This document shows, piece after piece, positions 26,447 through 37,702 of a stretch of 64,000 nt of DNA. The translations under genes and the position numbers were made by a program. The notes under the pieces were generated by a model. It had not been told where the DNA came from. It searched no databases and saw only the letters and a list, made by a program, of their open reading frames with translations. How positions within the stretch are numbered: the first letter of the stretch is position 1; every line of letters begins with the position of its first letter. Source of the DNA: Galaxea fascicularis (lineage: Eukaryota > Cnidaria > Anthozoa > Scleractinia > Euphylliidae). The stretch is from positions 24,104,389 to 24,168,388 of the forward strand of contig OX419339.1 in the NCBI GenBank assembly GCA_948470475.1, written 5' to 3'.

Positions 26447-29400
26447 ATGGCTGCAAAAGACTCGGGTTATGATTCTTGGTCTCTGGAAGATTTAAGAACT
26501 GAAGCTAATAGTAGATCGATTTGTTTCACTAGCAAAGATGGGATTAAGACGCTGGCGAGCAAGCTTAGGGTGCATGATAAGTTAATGGCTAATCCGGGTG
26601 ATGTGTTCACGGGAGGTGAAGAAATGGAGCAGACCGAAACCGAGGGGAATTTGACTTTCGAGCAACGAGTGCAACTACAAGAACGAGAGCTAATGATGTT
26701 GGAATTGCGAAGGAAAATGCAAATGGAAGAACGGGAGGCCGAAAGGGAGAAAAGGGAGTATGAAAGACAGAGAGCGCGGGAGGAAGAAGAGAGATTAGTC
26801 AGGGAAGAGGAACGACTTAGAATTCTTAGGAGTGAGAAAGAACAGCTTGCTGTTAGAGAGGCCGAAAGGCAATATAAGAGTGCCAATAAGCCTAGGTTTA
26901 TGAAGATTAGAGAAATGCGGGAAGAGGAAGACATAGATGATTACTTTAGAATATTTGAAATGACGGCGAAAGCGCAGTCTCTTCCGGAAAGTGAGTGGGT
27001 TGGCAATCTCGTTCCTAAGCTTACAGAAAAAGCCAAATCAATTTACTTGGAGATCCCGGACCCCAAATGTCAAAATTACCATGAAAGCAAAAACATCATT
27101 ATTAAAGCTTATCAGCTAACTGCAGACCATTACAGATTCAGATTTCGAACCTCAGAGAAACAACCAGAGGAAGACTTTGTTCAGTGGGGAAATCGGACAA
27201 GAAGGTATTTGAATCGTTGGATGGAAGTTGCAGGGGCTGCTAGTGATGCTGAGATGATTTTGGAGCAAATAATGATTGAGAGGCTCCTGGATGCGGTAAG
27301 CCCAGAGCTAAGAGCTTGGTTGAAAGAGCAAAAGCCAACTACTGCAGAAGAGCTTGGAAATCTAGCAAACTTACATGTACAAGCGAGGAAAGGACCACTC
27401 GTCGCAGGTAAATATGCTTCGTTTGGTAGAGGGCAGGGTTTTAAACAAAGGAAGGAAATGAACGTAAAAAAGGATGTGCCTCCACCCGAAAGCAAGCATG
27501 ATTCGCGTAAGCAGAATCCCGTTTCGCCCAACGTTAAGAATACAAGGCCCGAAGTAACTTGTTTTAAATGTGGCAAGAAAGGGCACATGTCGTTTAACTG
27601 TGGGAGGACCCGCAACCCTACCTCCCAAGGGTACCTGCTCTGTATGACTCCCCTTAACTCGGAGAAAACAGAGTTTCCACCGTGCAATGTTAAAGGCAGG
27701 ATAGCGGGTAAACCTGCAGAGATGATAGTTGATTCTGGGTGTACTAGAACCCTTGTCCATAAAAGGTTTGTTAGCGATGATTCTTTAACCGGGGAGAAAA
27801 TGACAGTTTTGACTGCAGCAGGTGAACGACTGGTTATACCTTTAGCATGGGTAGAATTTGAAAGCGAACATGGCAGGCATAGGGAATTGGTAGGGGCATT
27901 AGACAAGTTACCAGTTGACTGTCTACTCGGTAGATCTTCATTCGGTAAAACCCTTTCCAAACAAAATGTCCTGGATCAATGGGAGAACAATACATCGATT
28001 CATAGCTTGGAAAGCAATGAAGCTTTTGTGCTAACTAGGCGGCAGAAAGTATTACAGGAAGCCCAGAAACAAGCGGATGAAGTAGTGGATCGCGAAAACG
28101 CACTTGCAGTTAGGAATCTGTCCAAAAAAGAGACGAAGAAGGAAGGTCTGAGAAAGGGTGATCTACCAACACTCTTTGAAGAACCAGAGCGAGGCGAGAT
28201 TGACGAGGAAAGTCCAAAGGGGGTTGTTGAAGAGTCAGGTATGGAGAATTTATTGCTTAACATTTTGGATAGAAATAGGGGCCAGGTTATCGAAGATCAG
28301 CGAACCGACGTGACGCTCGATAAGGCACGTAGTAAGGCGCTTCAGAAAGCACCCGAGGAAGGAAATAGTTATTTCATTGAAAATGATTTGCTCATGCATC
28401 GCAAGTTTTTGGAAGATGTACATGATGGGGTGAGGTATGTTGACCGTGTGGTTGTCCCAGAAGCCTATAGAAATGAAATTCTTCGCGTCGCCCATACTAT
28501 CCCTTTAGCTGGTCACATGGGTTCCACGAAAACATTGAATCGCATAGAAGTGCATTTCTTTTGGCCTGGTATTAGCCTTGATGTTCGAAAATACTGCGCG
28601 ACCTGCCCACAATGTCAGTTAGTAGCACGCAAGATGAAGTCGCACAGGGCACCACTTAATCCAGTGAAACCAGAAACGGAACCGTTTCGTAAGATAGCCA
28701 TTGACATAGTGGGTGAATTACCTCGAACAACTACAGGGTACAAATACATTTTAACAATAGTTGACTATGCAACGCGTTACCCAGAGGCCATACCTCTCAG
28801 GAATACAAGTTCGAAAACAATCGCAGATGCTCTTGTTCAGTACTTTTGCAGGGTAGGAATCCCAGAGGAATTGGTTTCAGATCAGGGTTCTAATTTCATA
28901 AGCAACCTCATGGCGCAATTGTATGATCAGTTAGGAATTACCAAGATTCAAACTTCAGTATATCACCCAGAAGCAAACGGTCTGGTTGAACGTTTCAACG
29001 GTACTCTGAAGCGGATGCTCAAAAAGTTTGTCCGAGAGCGGGTGAAAAATTGGGACAAGTTCCTCCCTTATCTGCTGTTTGCCTACAGAGAGGTCCCATG
29101 TGAATCCACTGGATATTCTCCTTTTGAGTTACTGTATGGTCAATCAGTCCGTGGGCCGTTAGCTGTTATAAAAGAAACATGGTTAGAGAAACGCCCTTCT
29201 AAGGAAAGCCTGGTGAGCCATGTCCTAGAAATCAGAAGACGACTCGCGATGATGCAGAAAGCGGTTCAAGAGCACATGACGAAAACGCATCGAACACAAA
29301 AACGCCTGTACGACATTCACAGCTCTAAAAGACGTCTGGAAGTTGGTGACAAGGCTTTGGTCTTGTTACCCACCCCAGGAAGCAAGTTGGAGGTTTGTTG

Positions 29401-31021
29401 GCAAGGCCCTTTCAAGGTTACCAAAGTGTTAAATGACGGGCTTAACTACGAGCTAGATACAGGCAAAACACACAAGCAGCATCGAACGTATCACATTAAC
29501 CTTCTCAGTAAATGGCAGAGTCGTGATGAAATAGCCGCGTTGGTTATGCCAGAGTCCTCAGAGATGCCTCTGCCACATGAACGGGATGTCCCTCAATTTA
29601 CGTCGGATGAATCATGGGAAGACGTTGTCATTTCTTACGAGCTATCCGAACCTCAAAAAATTCAGGTGAAGAAATTGCTACAGGAGTACGCTGATGTGTT
29701 CTCTGGAAAACCAAATGTAACAAACGCAGCAATCCATCAAATTGATACAGATGACTCCCCCCCAATCCGTTGTTCACCATACAAGGTCCCGCAAAGACTA
29801 GAAAGTGAGGTGAACAAAGAAATCGATAAGATGCTGGAGTTAGGCATAATTCGTCCTTCAAATAGTCCCTGGGCGTCCCCAGTTGTCATTGTTCCGAAAC
29901 CAGACGGAACCATCCGATTTTGTGTCGATTACAGGAAGCTGAACAGCGTAACAAAAATGGATGCATATCCGATTCCGTTAATGGAAAGGATGATAGAGAA
30001 GGTTGCTTCTGCCAAGTTTATAACTACATTAGACTTGACGAAAGGGTATTGGCAAGTTCCCCTTGAGACGACTACAATTGAGAAATCGGCGTTCATTACT
30101 TCAAAGGGCTTATATGAGTTTCTTGTGATGCCATTTGGAATGAAGACAGCACCAGCCACGTTTCAACGAATGATGTCAGACGTGGTACTAAAAGGTTTTC
30201 ATTTTGCTGATGCTTACATAGATGACGTTGAGGTCGACACACCTTCTACCTTTGAACAACACCTGTTGGAACTTCGCCAAGTTCTAGATCGACTCCGAGA
30301 ATGCAATCTTAATGCACGACCCTCTAAATGCAAAGTTGCTATGAAAACTGTAGATTTTGTAGGGCATCGTGTTGGCGGAGATAAGATCGAACCTCGTAAA
30401 GCTCTTATCCAGTCCATTATTGAGTACCCCAGGCCAGCAACCAAGAAGGAAGTAAGATCCTTTCTAGGCTTGGTTGGTTACTATCGTAAGTTTATTCCAA
30501 ATTTTTCTGAAAGAGCAGCTACCCTAACGGATTTGACAAGTGGAAAAAATCCCACAAAGGTGAAATGGCTTGACGTTCACGAGCGAGCATTCCTTGATTT
30601 AAAAGAAGCTATTCAAAAACCTCCAGTCCTACGACCACCCCACTGGGATGAAGAATTTATTTTGCAAGTTGACGCTTCAAACAGAGGTCTAGGAGCTATT
30701 TTGTGCCAGAAAGGTAAGGACGGAGAAGAGCACCCAGTAGCTTATGCTAGTAGGAAGTTGCAACCCAGGGAACAAAAACTTAGTACGACAGAGAAGGAAT
30801 GTTTAGGCATTGTGTGGGCTGTGGAGTTATTTAGGTATTATCTATTTGGCAGAACCTTTAAATTGCAGACTGACCACAACCCTTTGGTCTGGCTAAACCA
30901 AGTCCGCGATAAAAGCCGAAAGTTGTTGCGGTGGAGCGTTACTCTCCAAGAGTACGACATGCTTATAGAACACAAGAGTGGCAGAAATCACTGTAATGTG
31001 GATGCTCTAAGCAGAGTTTGA
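26447..31021 (+). CDS. gag-pol: Gag-Pol polyprotein (PR-IN-RT-RH order)
   Basis: 1524 residues from ATG 26447; the frame also extends upstream into the LTR to 26237, but that part is an LTR and leader artefact. Gag with a long Glu/Arg coiled coil and a zinc knuckle CFKCGKKGHMSFNC (372-385). Protease IVDSGCTRT (D429). Integrase with HHCC (AHTIPLAGH, CATCPQC) and triad D753, D812, E848 (D-x58-D-x35-E). Then reverse transcriptase with YIDD (1257-1260) and RNase H (QVDAS D1409, TTEKE, QTDHN), ending in a chromovirus-like NVDALSRV. Integrase before RT is the Gmr1-like arrangement, unlike ordinary Ty3/gypsy. No frameshift between gag and pol, so expression of the ratio of Gag to Pol must be set another way. 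Confidence 0.95.
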   Translation: MAAKDSGYDSWSLEDLRTEANSRSICFTSKDGIKTLASKLRVHDKLMANPGDVFTGGEEMEQTETEGNLTFEQRVQLQERELMMLELRRKMQMEEREAEREKREYERQRAREEEERLVREEERLRILRSEKEQLAVREAERQYKSANKPRFMKIREMREEEDIDDYFRIFEMTAKAQSLPESEWVGNLVPKLTEKAKSIYLEIPDPKCQNYHESKNIIIKAYQLTADHYRFRFRTSEKQPEEDFVQWGNRTRRYLNRWMEVAGAASDAEMILEQIMIERLLDAVSPELRAWLKEQKPTTAEELGNLANLHVQARKGPLVAGKYASFGRGQGFKQRKEMNVKKDVPPPESKHDSRKQNPVSPNVKNTRPEVTCFKCGKKGHMSFNCGRTRNPTSQGYLLCMTPLNSEKTEFPPCNVKGRIAGKPAEMIVDSGCTRTLVHKRFVSDDSLTGEKMTVLTAAGERLVIPLAWVEFESEHGRHRELVGALDKLPVDCLLGRSSFGKTLSKQNVLDQWENNTSIHSLESNEAFVLTRRQKVLQEAQKQADEVVDRENALAVRNLSKKETKKEGLRKGDLPTLFEEPERGEIDEESPKGVVEESGMENLLLNILDRNRGQVIEDQRTDVTLDKARSKALQKAPEEGNSYFIENDLLMHRKFLEDVHDGVRYVDRVVVPEAYRNEILRVAHTIPLAGHMGSTKTLNRIEVHFFWPGISLDVRKYCATCPQCQLVARKMKSHRAPLNPVKPETEPFRKIAIDIVGELPRTTTGYKYILTIVDYATRYPEAIPLRNTSSKTIADALVQYFCRVGIPEELVSDQGSNFISNLMAQLYDQLGITKIQTSVYHPEANGLVERFNGTLKRMLKKFVRERVKNWDKFLPYLLFAYREVPCESTGYSPFELLYGQSVRGPLAVIKETWLEKRPSKESLVSHVLEIRRRLAMMQKAVQEHMTKTHRTQKRLYDIHSSKRRLEVGDKALVLLPTPGSKLEVCWQGPFKVTKVLNDGLNYELDTGKTHKQHRTYHINLLSKWQSRDEIAALVMPESSEMPLPHERDVPQFTSDESWEDVVISYELSEPQKIQVKKLLQEYADVFSGKPNVTNAAIHQIDTDDSPPIRCSPYKVPQRLESEVNKEIDKMLELGIIRPSNSPWASPVVIVPKPDGTIRFCVDYRKLNSVTKMDAYPIPLMERMIEKVASAKFITTLDLTKGYWQVPLETTTIEKSAFITSKGLYEFLVMPFGMKTAPATFQRMMSDVVLKGFHFADAYIDDVEVDTPSTFEQHLLELRQVLDRLRECNLNARPSKCKVAMKTVDFVGHRVGGDKIEPRKALIQSIIEYPRPATKKEVRSFLGLVGYYRKFIPNFSERAATLTDLTSGKNPTKVKWLDVHERAFLDLKEAIQKPPVLRPPHWDEEFILQVDASNRGLGAILCQKGKDGEEHPVAYASRKLQPREQKLSTTEKECLGIVWAVELFRYYLFGRTFKLQTDHNPLVWLNQVRDKSRKLLRWSVTLQEYDMLIEHKSGRNHCNVDALSRV

Positions 31022-31105
31022 GCTTGTTGTACGTCCAACTTTACCATCAGTTCTCTCCTTTTCCTTTCTATTTTTGCGTCGTCCCACCCCAAAAATAGAC
31101 TTGTT

Positions 31106-31116
31106 AAGGGGGGAGG
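31106..31116 (+). other. Polypurine tract
   Basis: AAGGGGGGAGG directly abuts the 3' LTR; primes plus-strand synthesis. Confidence 0.9.
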
Positions 31117-32140
31117 TGTCACGAAATTATTTAGTAGTTGTTTGCGTTTAGTTTAAGTTTTTGTTTTAGTGTGTTGTTTGGATTTTTGTCGTTCATTGTT
31201 ACGTAACTTTGTTACGTAACTCATGTAACATTTAACTATTTAATATTTAAACATTCTTAGTGTATTGTGTAGTTTAGATGTATGTTTCAGGAATTATGTA
31301 AATTTGTACAATTCAGCGTGTAACAGGTGTTCTTTCCAGTCACTTTCTTTATAGCGTTTGTTTTAAGTGTTAATTGTAGAAAAAAATTTCCATAAATATA
31401 TAAATGTAAGTTGTACAGTTGCAGTGGGTTGTTGTGTGTAGCAGTTTTGTCGGTAGAGGGAGTAAAGCAAGAAAAAGAGAGACAAGGTGAAGGGCCTGTG
31501 GCCAGAAAGAGAAAAGTTTTATTCACTATCAAGAGCCATTGGTAGGCGCCAGCCAAGAAATAACTTGCAATTGACGAAACACATTTGTCAGTGGTGGCGT
31601 AAGGATTGAGAAGAGTAACGTGCTGTGTGGCAATTGGGATCGTCCAAAGACCTTGTGCTAAGAAGAAAACGTCAGCTGTAAAGAAAAAGAAAAGGACGTA
31701 AAAGACGCGGGACAAGGTTGGAATCAAAGAGGAAGAAGAGGTTTGTGGTATTGGTTGGTGTGGTGTGGTGTGGTGTTGGTTAGGAGGAGACGCGGATAGT
31801 GAAACTGAACTGTGAACTGTTGTATATAATTTGTTATTATTGTATAGGTTTAAAATTACTTAAAGTTTAGGTTAGGAATCGCAATAGTTTAGTAATTAAT
31901 TGTATTAATTGTTATAGAATATTTAGAATTAGTTTACTTAAGTGTTAATGCTGTTAATATCGAGTGTTTTTTTTTTTTTTTTTATATATACTTTAATAAA
32001 CATTAGTTATTGTAATTCATGGTGGAGTGTTGCGGGATTGTGGGAAGGGGTGCGTGTATTCAGTCATTGTTAGTTTCGGTGTTATTAGTCTTTGTTTTGC
32101 CATTTCTATCGTCAAGGGAATTTTCGGGGCTTACGCCACA
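31117..32140 (+). repeat. 3' LTR
   Basis: Same ends as the 5' LTR; followed by target duplication CCATC. Confidence 0.97.
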
Positions 32141-32482
32141 CCATCTTGAATATATTAGCAACTCGGCTTCTGATTGGTCGAATTGTATCACGTGGTATAC
32201 AATACTCGATTCTGATTGGTTAGGGGCCATATGAGCCGGTTATACTACTAGTGATGATTGTTACTTGTCTTGTTTTTCCAATTTCTACGAGAAACGCCGA
32301 AGAGACATTCGCATCGTTCTTGGTTTCTTACGTTTAGTTGTTTTCACGCTTTCATCTGAAATTGGTTTGGATTCAAAAATGCCGTCATGTTTTTTCAAAT
32401 GTTTTCAATCCAATATTTCATTTTGGATCCTAAAACATGAAAGATATTTTGCATCTTCAAATGGGAACTTGGAAAAAATCCG

Positions 32483-33637
32483 AGTATGGAGGGGAATATT
32501 GGACAAAAATGTTATTGGATCGTACCGTATGGTGAAAAGTACTGTCTTGCATGTTTACTGTCCTATCGTACTCGGTATGCTGTTATGTCCAACTCCGTGA
32601 TGTTATATCGTAACCAGAATGCTATTATGTCGTACCCGGCAATGTTATATCGTAACCAGAATGCTATTATGTCGTACCGGCAATGTTATATCGTAATCAG
32701 AATGCTATTATGTCGTACCCGGTTATGTTATATCGTAATCCGAGAGCTATTTTGTCGTACCCAGTAATGTTATATCGTAAGCAGAATGCTATTATGTCGT
32801 ATCCGGCAATGTCATTTCGTACCCGGTAAAGATATTTATTATATCTCTCAGTTAGTACGCACGCTGTGATTGGTCAATTTTACTGTACGGCCTTTTCGCG
32901 TTATGCCTTTTGCCACTATGCCTTTCTGCATGTTGACTATCTGCATGTTACCTGAAACGGGTTTTTGTCCTTCAGCTTAGGGTGGATGCATTCGCGATTT
33001 GGAACATACTATTGCAATTACAGACAACTGCATTTTGTCATAGATGTACTTCCATATATAACTTACTGATCAAGTCATTTAACCAGGGCTCCTGATTTAA
33101 CACAGTTCTCACGTCACTGACAAGCTCAAGAGGTGTTTGATGCTGGCCTTCCATATTTTGTCAACTGAAACCTGAATGAATAGTTACGCATGTCTGTGCT
33201 GCAAAAACCACTCATTTTCTTGAACAGGGCCCTTGCTTTGGAATGTCACGTGACAGATATTTCGCACCACTTTTGAACAAACGGGAATGCCGCTGACCTA
33301 TTTCACCGTGTATGTAACATTACTGGATACGACAAAAATAGCATTCGGGTTACGATATAACATAACCGGGTACGATATAACATTGCCGAGTAGGGTAAAA
33401 TATCATTCGAGTTACGATATAACATTCCCGGGTGCGACATAATAGAATTCTGGTTACGATATAACATCACGGAGTTGGACATAACAGCATACCGAGAACG
33501 ATAAACATGCAAATGCAATACTATACACCATACGGTACGATCCAATAACATTTTTGTCCAACATTCCCCTCCATACAATACTTTACACTATACGGTACGA
33601 TCCAATAACATTTTTGTCCAATATTCCCCTCCATACT
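32483..33637. mobile_element. Fold-back element with internal tandem repeats
   Basis: Long inverted arms starting AGTATGGAGGGGAATATTGG (32483) and ending with its complement (33637). Both arms contain the segment CGTACCGTATGGTG and then degenerate units of about 42 bp (ATGTTATATCGTAACCAGAA type): about six in the left arm (32580-32830), about three or four in the right (33340-33480). The right arm additionally has its outermost about 60 bp duplicated. The centre (32840-33300) is noncoding. Likely a nonautonomous DNA element; target duplication not identified. Confidence 0.8.
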
Positions 33638-35368
33638 ACTGGAGATTCCTGTGGCGAGCACGGGTGAAATATGGGTATAGACTATGACTGCATCACGCAG
33701 TCCCATTTAACTATATATGACTCTTAACTGTATCGCGCAGTCACATTAAGGCATATCAGAGATGCAACCAACTAAACCGTTTCGTTTTTTCCTGCTGTCG
33801 CTCATTTTAGAGCACAAGATTGGTTGAAGAAAAGCCAAGCGAAGTCCGGACGGTTTATAACCTCGGCCCCGCTTGGTAAGTTTGACATTTGGAAAACTCG
33901 CAAAGAAAAACAAAAGTAAACACGATTATTAACAGCTCTAGCATTCGGAATGCCAGCAATACGCTGTCCCTCACAGCAATTCTCGTTGTTAGTTAAAAAA
34001 TTTAAAGGCTAATTACAGTTAAAACTTCGTGTTTAATTTAATGTTTATTGACAAATGTTTGTCTGAAATCCATTGGTTTGTCTGTTGTTATTGCCAATCA
34101 GATGTTATCATTTACAGTGATGTCAAGAAAAAGGACATCGAAGACAGTTTTCTATCGTCGTTACTGTTATAAATCACAAAAATGACACCATGCAATAGTC
34201 AAAACAAGGCGAACAAGGTACTTTTCTTCTTTTTTGGGTGATGTCGAAGAGTACCCACTTTATGGTTATGCCATTTTGTTTTGTTGTGGAATATTTCGGT
34301 TTGATGAGGTTAAAATGTCGAACGATACATGTTAGAAACTTTGTGACTCAGACAAAGCACATAGTCTAGTGATTTACACCATTTCCTTAACTGAAATATA
34401 ATCAGATGTCATTAAACTTGATGACGCAAAAGTTTGTTAATCGTTTATGCTCATAGTCATGTAGTCCCTTGACCCACAAAGGCCGATGATATGGCGAAAA
34501 TGTACGTTTGCACTTGATTGAATGGTGGCTGTGGCTTTGTAGAAAAACAGTAAAACGAACTACAATCACAATACAGAAGTCCTTACTAGAGTCCTGGCTC
34601 GAGTCCTGGTATTGATATTATTTTATCTGTAAATGCCATACAATAAGGAAAGAACTGTGGAGCTCCGCTTTTAGGCTTGCCTAAATATATATATTACCAG
34701 GTTACTTAGGTGACTGGAAATTTTTAGACGTTATTGCTTTTATTCTCGGGCCGGGCTGAAAACCTCTAGGTCTGCCCCAGCCATTTCATTCTAGAAAACA
34801 CCTTCGTCTTCTTCACTAGTATTCTGCCGTGATTTCTTCAGGGAAAAGAACAGCACCGGCCATTTTACCTTGACTTTCAGAAGGAGAACAAGGCAAAACT
34901 GATTGGGCTACAAGCCAATACCAAGTACTTCATTTGGGTACTTGCCTCAACTCGAAGCAAGAAAGGGGAACGGTCTAATGTGACGTCTGTGAAGACTTGT
35001 AAGCAATAATTTACAATTGCAGTATAGTATAATTACCTAAACCTTGAAAACAAGATGTAAAGCTAATGAGGCTTAACCTCATATTAATACTGAAAGTAGT
35101 AAATTCCGGCGGAGTAAATATTCCTGTCAACTGCCAGAATCTTACTTATTCCCTTATGTTAAGCTGTCGACCAGTTTTGGGGTTACAGGAAGCCGAATCA
35201 AGAAGCAAAGACTATCAACCCCAAAGCTGTGTTTCGTCCTGATGGTGAAATCGCACATTTGTTTATTAGTCCTTTTGAAGTTATCCTTGCTTTGCAAATG
35301 TTTATTCCATGATTAGTAATTAAGCATTCTCAACGTCTTATATTACAGCTAAAATATTAAAGTTTAGG
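33638..35368. other. Intergenic, no gene recognised
   Basis: AT-rich sequence with no long frame, no recognised repeat and no RNA gene that I can support. Confidence 0.5.
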
Positions 35369-35720
35369 ATTACACGGGGGGATAGGTGGGGGGACAAGGT
35401 ACTCCCTTATATATGCGCCGCCCCAAAGGGTATGGTTTTTGAGCCTTCGAGATCCATAAACGGATATAGATTTTGACCATTATGGTATTAAACAGTCGGG
35501 TATGGTTTCCAAGGGAACCACGAAAGAGTAAAAACGTATTTGTATTTTCAACTGTAAATGAATAACAGAGGAAAGTAACCAAAGTATATCATTTGAGCTG
35601 AATTATACAAATTCTTGACTTCGGTCTGAGAACAGGTACGGATTTCAGAGGCAAGGACTGAAAATAGGGTCAGGAATTGGAGAACGGTGCGGCACACCCC
35701 TAAATATACTGTAGATTACT
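35369..35720. repeat. Dispersed repeat, copy A
   Basis: G-run followed by ACTCCCTTATAT, then GGTATGGTTTTTGAGCC, TTTTGACCATTATGGT and a tail with GGTGCGGCACACCCC. The same ordered blocks occur at 37043-37410, so this is an interspersed family. Confidence 0.65.
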
Positions 35721-35840
35721 TTATGGTTGGTGAGCGCGTACGATTTTTATTCACGAGTTGTGAACGAGCGAGGAACGAGCGAGTGGGTCTTATTCTCCAC
35801 AACGAGTGAATAAAAATCGTACAAGCGAACTAACCATGAA
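35721..35840. repeat. 120-bp imperfect palindrome
   Basis: Arms TTATGGTTGGTGAGCGCGTA and its complement with shared GTACGATTTTTATTCACGAG; small loop rich in GAACGAGCGAGG. MITE-like or hairpin. Confidence 0.7.
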
Positions 35841-36748
35841 GAAATTTGTTTATTATATAAGTACTGAGATTTACTCCAGAGAAACCCGCTCTGTTAACTG
35901 ACTGCAAAAGATCAACGAGCCGCTAACACAATGTCGGCTTCATTTTGAGCTGACTTAGTATTCAAGACGCCTCAAATACTGAATTAGAAACTGTTTCAAG
36001 TACCTGAAAAAAGGTCAAAATTTACTTTGAAACCGTTCCTTGAAAAATAGTGTAAAGCTTTCCGAACGTTAAATATGTCTATTTACAGAAAATTTTTAAA
36101 ACGTTTGATAGCTCAACAGTTTTCCGTAAACATTAGCTCACAACGGCCGTTCCAATCCAATTTGGAATCCAGTGCTTAAGCCTCTTTTTTACCTCTTTTG
36201 AGAAGGCTCTCCTCAGTTTCTGGAGTTACCAAGGTTGTCAATTGATGAAGGCTGTTGATAGAAATGCTGATGATTAACCACCATGAATAACAACGCCCGT
36301 AAATAGCGATGCCATGTTGATAAATATGCGAACAAACAAGGTGACGGGAATTGAGATCGATCATTCAGCAACATTCTGTCGAGCTTTTTCGTTTTCTTGG
36401 TCCTCGATTAATTCCTCGAATGAAGGAATATCTGCAACTCTTGAACAGCTTCAACAAGAAGCCATGACTCAAGGGGAATAACGAAAGTTGTGTTGAACTT
36501 CGTGTTTTGTTCATTCATCACTGGCTTGGGAAGCCCTCCTGAAAGGCGGGAAAACCGATACCATTTTTTTCACTAGTGAAAGAAATCGTCCCACCAATCA
36601 GATTCGTTCTAGTTATTGACGGACCATTTTTATTTGACAACCCTGTTTTGAGTAAATCTCAGTACTTATATAAAAACAAGAATTCTGAGGAGTACCCCCC
36701 CTCCGGGGGGGGGGGGTATTTACCAAAAAATATTTTTGGATGGTACTA
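35841..36748. other. Intergenic, no gene recognised
   Basis: No supported gene; contains a C6/G12 run near 36696-36717. Confidence 0.45.
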
Positions 36749-37478
36749 CAGTAAAAACCCGCAAGTAAGAACCTAGAACTTTGAGGCAAGCATTCAGGTT
36801 CTTATTTTATATAAAACTAAATGTGCACACTTAGGCAAATAAGATAGGTCAACGTATTGGACCTCTTTGGAGACACAGATGCAATCAGTTTTTCTTATTA
36901 TAGTCATTTTTCCGTAAATACCTACTTGGCATGCAGATTTTATATAAGCAATTATAGGGAACAGGCTGAATACAACTAAATTCTATAAGCTACAATGTAA
37001 GTTGTTTCTTCAGAAAATGAGTTGCCTAAATGTTTGCTAGATACCCGGGGGGGGGTTACTCCCTTATATGGGCTATATAGGTATATGCTTCGCCAAAAGG
37101 TAGGGCTTTTTAGCCGTTTTGGCCTGAAATAGGGTATCAATTTTGACCATTTTGGTCTAAAATAGGGCATGGTTTGTGCACTCTAGTCTCAACTTGGGTA
37201 TGTTATTTAGAAGAAGCAACTTCTTCATCATTAAGCGATAACACCATTTCCTTTTAATGTTTAGGCCAACCGTGTACGTGCCGTAACAGTTTTTCACGCG
37301 AGAATTAGGTTTGAAATAGGGTAGGGAAAATAGGGTAAGGGTTTCAGGAAGCGTGCCGCACAACCCCACCCAAATGTTCTGGAAGTATCCCCCGCACTAG
37401 GGGCTAGACAACATTTATGTAAGAACCTGTTTAGCGTAACTTGGGAAAATGCAGGCTCTTACTCGCGGGTTTTTACTG
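36749..37478. mobile_element. Nonautonomous DNA transposon with TA target duplication
   Basis: Terminal inverted repeats CAGTAAAAACCCGC(A/G)AGTAAG at both ends, flanked by TA (36747-36748 and 37479-37480). About 730 bp, no transposase frame. A copy of the dispersed repeat seen at 35369-35720 is nested at 37043-37410. TA duplication suggests a Tc1/mariner-type or related mobiliser. Confidence 0.75.
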
Positions 37479-37577
37479 TATAGTTGCTCTAACCGTTTCT
37501 TGCCCTGTCATTTTCTTGTTGTTCGTTTACTTTTTTTCAATTATGTTTGTTCAATCATTCATTCATTTCTGTCGTAG

Positions 37578-37702
37578 ATGAAAACGAATGTACATCAAGC
37601 CCCTGTCAACAAATGAAACAATGCAAAGTTACCGCTGATTCTTATGAGTGCGACTGTCTTGAGAACTAGGAAGGAAAGAATTGCCACAGTAAGTATCCTT
37701 GT
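37578..37702 (+). pseudogene. EGF-like domain exon with in-frame stop
   Basis: After an acceptor TTTCTGTCGTAG (37567-37578) the frame encodes DENECTSSPCQQMKQC, then YECDCLEN, a TAG, and EGKNCH before a donor CACAGTAAGT near 37698. Five or six cysteines in EGF spacing and a calcium-binding type DxNEC start are visible. The stop replaces the residue before E-G-K-N-C, so the exon is decayed, or skipped. Splice sites remain intact. Confidence 0.6.

Larger units (their letters stand above)
25341..32140 (+). mobile_element. Gmr1-like Ty3/gypsy LTR retrotransposon, intact
   Basis: Two near-identical LTRs, a primer-binding site, one uninterrupted gag-pol frame, a polypurine tract, and a 5-bp target duplication CCATC at 25336-25340 and 32141-32145. 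The LTRs appear to differ only in T-run and TA-repeat length (1018 versus 1024 bp), so insertion was recent and the copy may be active. Confidence 0.97.
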
